Assembly: GCA_964342675.1 (NCBI GenBank)
Contig: CAYFFR010000015.1
Span: forward strand, 1 to 31,775
DNA length: 31,775 bases
From: MED-G82 sp964342675
GTDB lineage: Bacteria; Pseudomonadota; Gammaproteobacteria; Magnimaribacterales; D2472
Direction: 5' to 3'
Position 1 is the first letter of the stretch. Each line of letters begins with the position of its first letter. Positions 17,497 through 24,918 of this stretch are shown here, piece by piece. The notes under the pieces are model-generated. The model was not told the DNA's origin. It worked only from the letters and a program-made list of their open reading frames with translations, and did no database searches. The position numbers and the translations under genes are program-made.

Positions 17497-18251
17497 TTTC
17501 TCACATATTCAAAAACTTTATGGTCAGGCACATCATTTACATTAGAGAAATCATTTGATATAGATTCTCTTAACTCATAAGTTGAACTTCTTAGAAATGG
17601 ATTTATCGATAATTCTTTTTTTAAGGTAGTTGGTATTGTTGGAACATTTGATGATAATTTTTTAGAACAAGACTCATAGTAATTTTTTATATCATAATTT
17701 AGTGGCTCTACTTCCATAGCAAAATTAAGATTACTAAGAGTGTATTCATGTGCACAATAAATAAGAGTATTTTTTGGGAGAGAGGCGATCTTATTAAGTG
17801 ATTCATGCATTTGACTGAATGTACCTTCAAAGACTCTACCACAACCACCAGAAAAAACAGTGTCACCACAAAACAGTATTGGCTCAACTGATTCTTTGCA
17901 AAAGAAAGCTATATGATCTAGTGTATGGCCAGGAACATTGATAACTTTAAAATTAAGCCCCACACTATTGATTGCATCACCTTCTTTAACACGCAAATCA
18001 ATCTGAGGTATATTTTTATTGTGAGGACCAATAACTTTTCCCTTAATTGATTTTTTTAAATCATTTAGACCACCTGTATGATCAAAATGGTGGTGCGTAA
18101 TTAAAATATCATCAATTTCGATATTCAAATCATTAATTACTTCTTTAACAGGATCCGAATCTCCTGGATCAACTAAAGTATTCCCTTCATTAGTTTGGAT
18201 TAACCAAATATAATTATCAGTAAATGCTCTTATTGGTAACACATTTAACAT
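17478..18251 (-). CDS. gloB: Hydroxyacylglutathione hydrolase (glyoxalase II)
   Basis: Second enzyme of the glyoxalase pathway, hydrolysing S-D-lactoylglutathione to D-lactate and glutathione in the cytoplasm. It is a metallo-beta-lactamase fold with the dinuclear-metal motif THHHFDH (T52-H58 from the chosen start), PGHT, the GDTVFSGGCGR block and CAHEYTLSN, all typical of GloB. It is 257 residues from ATG 18251 (E. coli 251). A second in-frame ATG at 18257 would add two residues, but 18251 aligns better with E. coli and lies 6 bases after a -10-like TAAAAT. It is divergent from rnhA with about 10-16 bases between starts and upstream of mltD in one operon. Confidence 0.94.
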   Translation of the reverse strand: MLNVLPIRAFTDNYIWLIQTNEGNTLVDPGDSDPVKEVINDLNIEIDDILITHHHFDHTGGLNDLKKSIKGKVIGPHNKNIPQIDLRVKEGDAINSVGLNFKVINVPGHTLDHIAFFCKESVEPILFCGDTVFSGGCGRVFEGTFSQMHESLNKIASLPKNTLIYCAHEYTLSNLNFAMEVEPLNYDIKNYYESCSKKLSSNVPTIPTTLKKELSINPFLRSSTYELRESISNDFSNVNDVPDHKVFEYVRKWKDSL

Positions 18252-18263
18252 ATACATATTTTA
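18233..18263. promoter_or_regulatory. Shared divergent promoter between gloB and rnhA
   Basis: Bases 18257-18263 (TATTTTA) read TATTTT on the plus strand (5 bases before the rnhA ATG) and TAAAAT on the minus strand (6 bases before the gloB ATG at 18251). A plus-strand -35-like TTGGTA lies at 18233-18238, 18 bases upstream. No good minus-strand -35 was seen. The overlapping -10 boxes suggest bidirectional initiation with leaderless mRNAs both ways (inference). Confidence 0.45.
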
Positions 18264-18267
18264 ACCT

Positions 18268-18705
18268 ATGAAGGAGATAATTATTTATTCAGATGGTGCA
18301 TGTAAGCACAATCCAGGTGTTGGTGGTTGGGGCGTATTATTGATATATGAAAAATATCAGAAAGAGATTTGTGGTGGAGATTTAAATACAACCAACAACC
18401 AAATGGAACTTACTGCTGCTATTGAGGGATTAAAAAATCTAGATGAGCCATGTAAAGTTAAATTACATACTGATTCAAAGTATGTCATGGATGGAATTAC
18501 ATCATGGATACATAATTGGAAAAAAAATAATTGGAAAACTTCTTCAAAAAAACCGGTTAAGAATAAGGATTTATGGATTGAACTAGATAAACTAACTAGT
18601 GTACATGATATAGAATGGGTATGGGTTAAAGGTCACTCTGGAGACCCAGGAAATGAAAGAGCTGATGAACTTGCTAATGCAGGCATTGATAATTTAAATG
18701 GATAA
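18268..18705 (+). CDS. rnhA: Ribonuclease HI
   Basis: Endonuclease that cuts the RNA strand of RNA-DNA hybrids, removing primers and R-loops. It is 145 residues long (E. coli 155). All catalytic residues are present: D9 in IYSDGACKHNPG, E47 in NNQMELTA, D69 in HTDSKYV, D133 in NERADELA, plus the flexible-loop H123 (KGHSGD). The basic handle region (about 84-100, WKKNNWKTSSKKPVKNK) is retained. The start is only 5 bases after a -10-like box, with no Shine-Dalgarno. It overlaps dnaQ by 8 bases on the same strand; in E. coli the two genes are neighbours but divergent. Confidence 0.96.
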   Translation: MKEIIIYSDGACKHNPGVGGWGVLLIYEKYQKEICGGDLNTTNNQMELTAAIEGLKNLDEPCKVKLHTDSKYVMDGITSWIHNWKKNNWKTSSKKPVKNKDLWIELDKLTSVHDIEWVWVKGHSGDPGNERADELANAGIDNLNG

Positions 18706-19411
18706 AAAATATATAGTTTTAGATACTGAAACAACTGGCTTAAATCCCAAACAAGGGCATCGAATAATAGAGATTGCTGCTATAGTCATACAAGATAGAA
18801 AGAAATTGGATGAACATTTCCATACTTACTTAAACCCAGAACGAGAAATCGATGTAGAGGCTCAAAAGATTCATAACTTAAGTCTAGATAAGCTTATAAA
18901 TGAACCAAAATTCCATGAAATATGTGATGATTTTATAGAGTTTATTACTGGATCAACCTTAATAATGCACAATGCTCAATTTGATTTAGGCTTTTTAAAT
19001 GAAGAACTCTATTTAGCATCTTCTAAATATCCAAAAGTAGAAGATATTTGCGATATAGAAGATACAATTGAGATTGCACGGAAAAAATTTCCAAATCAAA
19101 AGAATAATCTGGATGCACTTGCAAGAAGATTGCATATTACAGAATATGATAGAACCTACCATGGAGCTCTAGTTGATGCCAATATAACGGCTGATGCGTA
19201 TTTATTGCTAACTGGAGGACAAACTAAGTTTGAATTTCAAAATTCTGATACCAAAACTTCAGAAACTAAATCTATAAATAAAAATACAGCATCAAATGAA
19301 ATCAAATTAAAAAAAATTGTACCTAATAAATCAGATATAAAAATTCATAATGAAAAATTAAAACAGATAGAAGAAGGGCATAGCATAGAGCCTTTATGGA
19401 AACAATTATGA
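18698..19411 (+). CDS. dnaQ: DNA polymerase III epsilon subunit (3'-5' proofreading exonuclease)
   Basis: Proofreading exonuclease of the replicative polymerase core, 237 residues (E. coli 243). The DEDDh exonuclease motifs are complete: D9 and E11 in LDTETTG, D96 in HNAQFD, H155 and D160 in HGALVDANITADAY. After about residue 175 comes a polar, Lys/Ser-rich linker and a short C-terminal end (EPLWKQL) likely to contact the polymerase alpha subunit, as in E. coli. The start overlaps rnhA by 8 bases and the stop overlaps gltX by 4 (ATGA), so rnhA-dnaQ-gltX looks translationally coupled. Confidence 0.95.
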   Translation: MDKKYIVLDTETTGLNPKQGHRIIEIAAIVIQDRKKLDEHFHTYLNPEREIDVEAQKIHNLSLDKLINEPKFHEICDDFIEFITGSTLIMHNAQFDLGFLNEELYLASSKYPKVEDICDIEDTIEIARKKFPNQKNNLDALARRLHITEYDRTYHGALVDANITADAYLLLTGGQTKFEFQNSDTKTSETKSINKNTASNEIKLKKIVPNKSDIKIHNEKLKQIEEGHSIEPLWKQL

Positions 19412-20796
19412 CCGTTACTAGATTTGCACCAAGCCCAACAGGAGCTCTTCATATTGGAGGTGTACGAACTGCTCTATTTAATTATATTCATGCAAAGCAG
19501 AATAATGGTATTTTTTTGATCAGGATAGAAGACACTGATCAAGATAGATCAAAATTAGAGTACGAAGAAAATATTTTAAATGGATTGAAAGCCCTTGATT
19601 TAATACCTGATAAACCACCCGTTAGACAATCAGAGAGAAGTCAGCTATACATTGATGCAGCTAATACAATTTTGGATAATGGTAAAGCATATTATTGTGA
19701 TTGCTCTAAAGAACGTTTAGAAGAAATTAGAACCTATCAACAAAAAAAAGGCCTTAAACCACAATATGATGGAAAATGTAGAGACTTAAATCTAAGTAGA
19801 TCTGATCATACTGTCCTTCGATTAAAAACACCAAAGACTGGAGAGGTAAAGTTTATTGACCTTGTAAGAGGAGAAGTAATTTTTTCTAATTCTGAACTGG
19901 ATGATTTAATTCTGCTACGGAGCGATGGAACTCCCACATATCATTTATGTAACGTTGTTGATGATTTTGAGCAACAAGTTACCACAGTTATTAGAGGCGA
20001 GGACCATTTAAGTAACACACCAAGGCAAATTCATATTCAAGATGCATTGGAATATAGTCATTTAGAATATGCCCACCTTCCACTTGTTTTAGGATCTGAT
20101 AAAAAAAGACTTTCTAAAAGAAATGCTGCCACTAGCCTTGATGAGTATATTGATAAAGGTTACTTGCCCTCAGCCATGATCAATATGTTAGCTCGTCTGG
20201 GATGGTCAAAGGGAGATAAAGAGATATTCTATTTAGACAATTTAATCAAAGATTTTAGAATCCAAGAGGTCCAAAAAGCTGGTGCAATATTTGACTTGGC
20301 AAAACTTGATTGGATTAATAGTCAGCATTTAGCTGCATTGTCTGATGAAGATTTTCTTAATATTATTAAGCCTTTCTTAGAGTCAAATAAGATCAGTGAT
20401 ATTAATAAGAATTATACAGAGATAGTCCTAGCTTTAAGAACTTCTGCACCCAATCTAAAAAATATATCTGATGATTTATTACCTTATTTCAATGATTTAG
20501 ATAATTATAATGAAAAAGCTGTAAAGAAATTTCTGCTAGGATCTGAAAACGTTCTTGAGTTTGTTCATAGGAAATTAACTAATATTAAAAAATGGGATAC
20601 AGAAAATCTTGACACTCTTTTATCTGATTCTCAGCATCAACTTGATTTATCAATCCCCAAAGTAAATCAGCCCATTAGAATTGCCTTAACAGGATCTACA
20701 CAGTCACCATCATTAGGCTTAACTCTAACTTTATTTGGAAGGGATGAATCAATTAAAAGAATTGATAATGCTATAAAATTTTTAAAGAATTATTAA
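19408..20796 (+). CDS. gltX: Glutamyl-tRNA synthetase
   Basis: Class I aminoacyl-tRNA synthetase charging tRNA-Glu, 462 residues (E. coli 471), so it is full-length rather than the short GluQRS form. It has an N-terminal Rossmann fold with the FAPSPTG block and HIGH-type HIGG (15-18), a Cys-rich insertion (CDCS near 95 and a later CRD), the KMSKS-type loop KRLSKR (233-238), and an anticodon-binding C-terminal half. ATG 19408 is chosen over 19396 because it forms an ATGA overlap with the dnaQ stop and gives the usual N-terminus before TRFAPSPTG. It converges on ggt with a 3-base gap and no visible terminator. Discriminating versus non-discriminating charging cannot be read here. Confidence 0.94.
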   Translation: MTVTRFAPSPTGALHIGGVRTALFNYIHAKQNNGIFLIRIEDTDQDRSKLEYEENILNGLKALDLIPDKPPVRQSERSQLYIDAANTILDNGKAYYCDCSKERLEEIRTYQQKKGLKPQYDGKCRDLNLSRSDHTVLRLKTPKTGEVKFIDLVRGEVIFSNSELDDLILLRSDGTPTYHLCNVVDDFEQQVTTVIRGEDHLSNTPRQIHIQDALEYSHLEYAHLPLVLGSDKKRLSKRNAATSLDEYIDKGYLPSAMINMLARLGWSKGDKEIFYLDNLIKDFRIQEVQKAGAIFDLAKLDWINSQHLAALSDEDFLNIIKPFLESNKISDINKNYTEIVLALRTSAPNLKNISDDLLPYFNDLDNYNEKAVKKFLLGSENVLEFVHRKLTNIKKWDTENLDTLLSDSQHQLDLSIPKVNQPIRIALTGSTQSPSLGLTLTLFGRDESIKRIDNAIKFLKNY

Positions 20797-20799
20797 TCA

Positions 20800-22539
20800 T
20801 TATTCTTGTTGGATTGCTACTCCAGCATTTGGTCTCCTAAGATCGGCATAACCATGATTCACATCATTCACTATATGGATGCTTTGAGTGCTTCCCATTG
20901 TTTTAGATTCTTTTATTTTATGCCCCATTTTTTTTAAGGCTCCTGCAACATCTGAATTTAATGTCGATTCAACATCTAAACCACTATATGGCCAATCTTT
21001 GTGAACTCTAGGCAGCATCGTTGCTTCACCTATGCTTAAGTTGAAGTCTATTACTCCACTAATTAACCTGAGTACTGCAGCGGGTATAAAGGAGCCACCC
21101 GGTGAGCCCGTAATAAGATATAAATTATCATCTTTATCAAATACCATTACAGGGTTCATAGTGCTCATAGGTTTTTTACCTGGCTCAAAACGATTAGCTG
21201 GGCTAGCAGCCCTTCCTCTAATAGAGGAGTCTCCATATTGAAAAGCAAAATTATTCATTTGATTATTCATTAAAATACCTGTGCCAGGAATTGTTACCCC
21301 GGAACCAAATGAGTAACCTAATGTGTATGTATTAGAAACTGCGTTTCCTTGTCTATCTATTATTGAATAATGCGTAGTATCTTTACTTTCAAGCTCAACT
21401 GACAAGGGTTTTATAGATGAGCTATAACTAGATTTCTTAAAGCTGATAGTTTTTTTTAATTCCTCTATTCTTTTATTTGATAACAATGAATTAATAGGTA
21501 CTTCATAAAAATCTGGATCACCAATGAAGTGAGATCTATTATTATGTCCTCTTCTTAAAGCCTCTGCTAAGAGATGGTAAGTTATAAAAGAGTCACTTTT
21601 AGATTTGTTGAGATTAAATTTTTGAAGGATTTTTAATGCCGTAACTAAAACAATCCCCCCACCCGAGGGCGGACCTTGAGTAAACACTTTGTAACCTCGG
21701 TATGATGTAACAAGCGGTTGTCTAAAAGTTGCTTGATAGTTCTTCAGGTCTTTCTTAGATATAAAACCATTATTCTTATTCATAGCACTTACAAATTTTT
21801 CAGCAGTTTCTCCACTGTAAAATCCCATAAGACCTTTTTGTGAAATTAGTTGCATAGTATTAGCAAGATCAGGTCTTTTCATTATTGATCCAATTGGTAT
21901 GGGTTGACCGTTTTGAAAGAAAATATTTTTTGACTCAGGATCTTGAAGAAGTTGTGGAGCGCTCTTAATAGCATGATGAAGGTCATAAGAAACTACAATT
22001 CCATTTCTAGCTTGGTCAATTACCAGTTTTAATATTTTTGAAAGAGGGAGCTCTCCAAATTCTTTATGAGCACTAAGCAAACCTGAAACAGTTCCAGGAA
22101 CAGTAGAGGCCTGATAACCATACCTAACAAGATCTCTATCAATTTTATTATATTCTTCAGGCAAATCAGCATTAAATATTGTTTTAAGATCTGATCCAAT
22201 TGGCGATGCGCCTCTATAGTCTATAGAATAAATTGCTTCCTTCTCCTTTATATAAACAAGCATGAAACCACCACCACCAAGATTTCCTGCTCTAGGTAAT
22301 GTTATTGCTAATGAGAATCCAACCGCCACAGCTGCATCAATAGCATTACCTCCCATATTTAATATATCAATGCCAATATTAGAAGACTGAATATTTTGAG
22401 AAACAACCATTCCAGCTGTACCAATGGTAGGGTGAAAGGGCGACTCATAATCAATGTAAGAGATCTGTCCTTGGATTTTTAATGTTAGAGCCAAAGAAAG
22501 GAATAAAGTTAAATGTAGATAATTTCTATATATTTTCAT
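20800..22539 (-). CDS. ggt: Gamma-glutamyltranspeptidase (exported)
   Basis: Ntn-hydrolase that cleaves or transfers gamma-glutamyl groups from glutathione and other gamma-glutamyl compounds, normally in the periplasm. It is 579 residues long (E. coli 580). A signal peptide (about 1-24) is followed by the large-subunit region with NMGGNAIDAAVA and the substrate-contact R109 (DYRGASP, where many family members have RE.AP). The self-cleavage/catalytic Thr388 in DTTHYS starts the small subunit. The oxyanion pair is Ser-Thr (KKPMSTMNP) rather than Ser-Ser as in E. coli. It ends the minus-strand block; the DASS carrier stop is 7 bases upstream. No Shine-Dalgarno is visible at its start. Confidence 0.94.
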   Translation of the reverse strand: MKIYRNYLHLTLFLSLALTLKIQGQISYIDYESPFHPTIGTAGMVVSQNIQSSNIGIDILNMGGNAIDAAVAVGFSLAITLPRAGNLGGGGFMLVYIKEKEAIYSIDYRGASPIGSDLKTIFNADLPEEYNKIDRDLVRYGYQASTVPGTVSGLLSAHKEFGELPLSKILKLVIDQARNGIVVSYDLHHAIKSAPQLLQDPESKNIFFQNGQPIPIGSIMKRPDLANTMQLISQKGLMGFYSGETAEKFVSAMNKNNGFISKKDLKNYQATFRQPLVTSYRGYKVFTQGPPSGGGIVLVTALKILQKFNLNKSKSDSFITYHLLAEALRRGHNNRSHFIGDPDFYEVPINSLLSNKRIEELKKTISFKKSSYSSSIKPLSVELESKDTTHYSIIDRQGNAVSNTYTLGYSFGSGVTIPGTGILMNNQMNNFAFQYGDSSIRGRAASPANRFEPGKKPMSTMNPVMVFDKDDNLYLITGSPGGSFIPAAVLRLISGVIDFNLSIGEATMLPRVHKDWPYSGLDVESTLNSDVAGALKKMGHKIKESKTMGSTQSIHIVNDVNHGYADLRRPNAGVAIQQE

Positions 22540-22546
22540 AATTTTT

Positions 22547-23998
22547 CTATGTTGGTAATAAGACCGGTAGTAAAAAATACGTAATGCAAGTTACTAATAG
22601 TATTCCTAATAGATTTAGGTAAAAACCTGCCTTCATCATGCTTTGTATGGTTAATCTTTCCGATGCGTATACTATCGCATTAGGTGGGGTTGCCACAGGC
22701 AACATAAAAGCACAACTTGAAGCAAGCGCAACAGGGATTGCTAGCTGAGCTTTATCAAAACCAACTACAGCAGCAATACTTATCATAATTGGTACAAATG
22801 TTGCTGTTGTAGCTTGATTGCTTGTTAATTCAGTAAGAAAGATTATTAATGTTACTACTACAATGATTAGTAATAGGGGATTTCCCTGAAAAAATTCGAA
22901 ATAGCTTCCGATCCAATTACCTAATTCTGTCACCTCAATCGCTTTTGCCATTGATAAACCACCTCCAAAAAGTATAAGGATGCCCCAAGGCAGGTTTTTT
23001 GTTATATCCCATTTTATTAAACTGCCACTGCTATATGAAGGAATAATGAATAAAGAAATAGCTGCGATAATTGCTATTCCATAATCAGTAATACCTCCCA
23101 GCCCTGGAATTAACTCAATATATTTTCTTAACATCCATGCTAGTGCTGTCAAAATAAATACACAGAATACTCTCCTTTCATCTTTGCTAATTGGCCCTAA
23201 GTCATGAAGCATTTCTTGTAATGTATGTTTTGTTGTTTGAGAGCCTTGCAATTTAATAGGAAAAATTAGATGCGTTAGAGCATACCAACCAAATACAAGC
23301 ATCGCTATTGAGAGAGGAGTGGCAAAACCCATCCAGGTAATAAAGCTTATTTCTACACCTTGCGCACTCAAAAGACTTTGAGCTAATAAATTTGGGCCTG
23401 TTCCAACAGGTGTAGCCATACCTCCAATGCTTGCAGCATAAGCAATACCTAACAGCAATGATGTTTGAAATTTTAGGAATTCATTTTGAGTTATTCCTTT
23501 AACAGTATTTTGGATGACCGTTGCCACAGCTAATCCTATAGGCAATAGCATTAGAGTTGTTGAAGTATTCATAATCCACATACTCAACAGGCAACTTGAG
23601 AGCATAAAACCACCAATTAGATATTTGCCATTATTACCTACTAATATCAACATATTCAGCGCCATCCTTTTATGAAGGTTAACTTTTTCTATAGCAAGAG
23701 CTAAGACAAAACCGCCTAAAAAGAGATAGATATTTGGATGAGCATAGTGCGAAGCTGCTAATTGAAAAGCAACTTTTGCATTATCGCTAAATACACCAAA
23801 CAAAGGAAAAAGGGCTAGAGGTAATAGGGCTGTGACTGGTAAGGGAACAGCTTCAGTTGCCCACCAAACAGCCATTAATAAGCTTATGCCTGCAACAACC
23901 CATGCTTCGTACGATAAAGTATTTGGCGGAGGAGATAGAGCTATAATAAGAAATATTACAATCCCAATCCAAAACCCCTTGTTTTTATGTGCAGGCAT
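22547..23998 (-). CDS. DASS/SLC13-family sodium-coupled anion symporter
   Basis: Inner-membrane carrier of the divalent anion:Na+ symporter family (dicarboxylates, citrate, sulfate or phosphate in different members). It is 483 residues with many hydrophobic segments. The two family substrate/sodium motifs appear as MNTSTT (N144-T145 region) and TSNQATT (S393-N394), the inverted-repeat pair expected in DASS proteins. The pieces WWATEAVPLP (about 45-54) and LFGGGLSMAKAIE (about 343-355) are also typical. The exact anion cannot be decided. It starts 2 bases after the stop of the upstream hydrolase gene, with a weak AAGG ribosome site, and is followed closely by ggt, so it belongs to the same transcript. 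Confidence 0.88.
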   Translation of the reverse strand: MPAHKNKGFWIGIVIFLIIALSPPPNTLSYEAWVVAGISLLMAVWWATEAVPLPVTALLPLALFPLFGVFSDNAKVAFQLAASHYAHPNIYLFLGGFVLALAIEKVNLHKRMALNMLILVGNNGKYLIGGFMLSSCLLSMWIMNTSTTLMLLPIGLAVATVIQNTVKGITQNEFLKFQTSLLLGIAYAASIGGMATPVGTGPNLLAQSLLSAQGVEISFITWMGFATPLSIAMLVFGWYALTHLIFPIKLQGSQTTKHTLQEMLHDLGPISKDERRVFCVFILTALAWMLRKYIELIPGLGGITDYGIAIIAAISLFIIPSYSSGSLIKWDITKNLPWGILILFGGGLSMAKAIEVTELGNWIGSYFEFFQGNPLLLIIVVVTLIIFLTELTSNQATTATFVPIMISIAAVVGFDKAQLAIPVALASSCAFMLPVATPPNAIVYASERLTIQSMMKAGFYLNLLGILLVTCITYFLLPVLLPT

Positions 23999-24000
23999 TA

Positions 24001-24876
24001 TTATTTCAACCTTGAATAGAAGAGCTCCGCTGCATATGGAACCATTTGTTTAGTATTACTGTGCCCATCTTTAGTTGGTGCTTCAACCATACCCCATTTT
24101 AGAAAAATTCCAAGATCTTTAGATTTTTTAATTACTGAAGAAAAAAAGTTTCTACCCCTTTCTAGTCTATGTTTACCTTGCATCTTAATAATCTCAAAGT
24201 TTTGACTAACATATGGAGAGTTAGGTTTAGTTGATAAATCAGATTTGCCTAAGAGAAGCAGAAAATATCTACCAAATGCTTTTTTAAGTTTTTCATTAGT
24301 CACATCAGAATCTTGTAGTCCAAATGGCCACGTTTGATCTGTCATACTTAAATACCAACCAAGATTTGCAGCAATAGCAAGTGAATGAGATGCTTCAGGA
24401 TTATGAAGAATATAGCGATGTACAAAATGAGCTCCTGCACCATGACCGTATATACCCCATTTATTTGACCTAATTTTAAATTTCTTTATTGCATCATCCA
24501 CCATCGGCTCAATTGCAGCAAAAGCATGAAAACGAGGTTCAATATTTTCTAGAGATTCAGTTTTAATATTACCGTAGTTAAAACCCCATACTGATGGAAA
24601 ATTATTTTCAGTATACTCAGGCACTATAACAAATAGATTCAGTTTATTGGATGATTCAATCCACTGATCTCTATATTCTTCAGCATTTCTTTTTCTTCCA
24701 TGCATTACAACCACTAAACGAGTAGCTTTATTAATTTTTGGAGGCTTAGCGTAATAGACTTTTAAATTAGGCCCATGCCAATTTATAAAAGTGTAATGTT
24801 GTGAATCATTTGAAGAGTTTAAATGTAACCCCAAAAAAAGTAGAAGTATGCAGGTACCAAATTTATATTTCATCAT
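24001..24876 (-). CDS. Exported alpha/beta-hydrolase-fold protein with altered nucleophile
   Basis: Resembles the PHB-depolymerase/LpqC-like esterase group of alpha/beta hydrolases. It is 291 residues with a signal peptide (about 1-21). VVVMHGRKRNAEEY (oxyanion-side HG, about 55-68), GIYGHGAGAHFVHRY (141-155) and DGHSNTKQM (H272) mark the fold. The elbow reads G-H-G-A-G: the usual nucleophile Ser is Gly146 (codon GGT), while a likely acid (D213, GKSDLS) and H272 remain. Either it is not a classical serine esterase or it uses another residue. ATG codons at 24876 and 24873 directly follow the T-run of the TBDR3 terminator, with no ribosome site. Function unknown; hydrolase is a fold-level call. 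Confidence 0.75.
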   Translation of the reverse strand: MMKYKFGTCILLLFLGLHLNSSNDSQHYTFINWHGPNLKVYYAKPPKINKATRLVVVMHGRKRNAEEYRDQWIESSNKLNLFVIVPEYTENNFPSVWGFNYGNIKTESLENIEPRFHAFAAIEPMVDDAIKKFKIRSNKWGIYGHGAGAHFVHRYILHNPEASHSLAIAANLGWYLSMTDQTWPFGLQDSDVTNEKLKKAFGRYFLLLLGKSDLSTKPNSPYVSQNFEIIKMQGKHRLERGRNFFSSVIKKSKDLGIFLKWGMVEAPTKDGHSNTKQMVPYAAELFYSRLK

Positions 24877-24899
24877 AAAAAAAGGGAGCTAATGCTCCC
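24877..24899 (-). terminator. Rho-independent terminator after TBDR3, abutting the next start codon
   Basis: Read on the minus strand, GGGAGC (24899-24894), loop ATTA, GCTCCC (24889-24884), then seven Ts (24883-24877). The next gene's ATG begins at 24876, the very next base. The plus-strand side also has a T-rich tail after 24899, but no plus-strand gene ends here. Confidence 0.88.
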
Positions 24900-24918
24900 T
24901 TTTATTTTATCGCAATTA

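Noticed and set aside
20800..20803. Terminator between convergent gltX and ggt
   Set aside because: Only 3 bases separate the stops and no hairpin with T-run is visible on either side.
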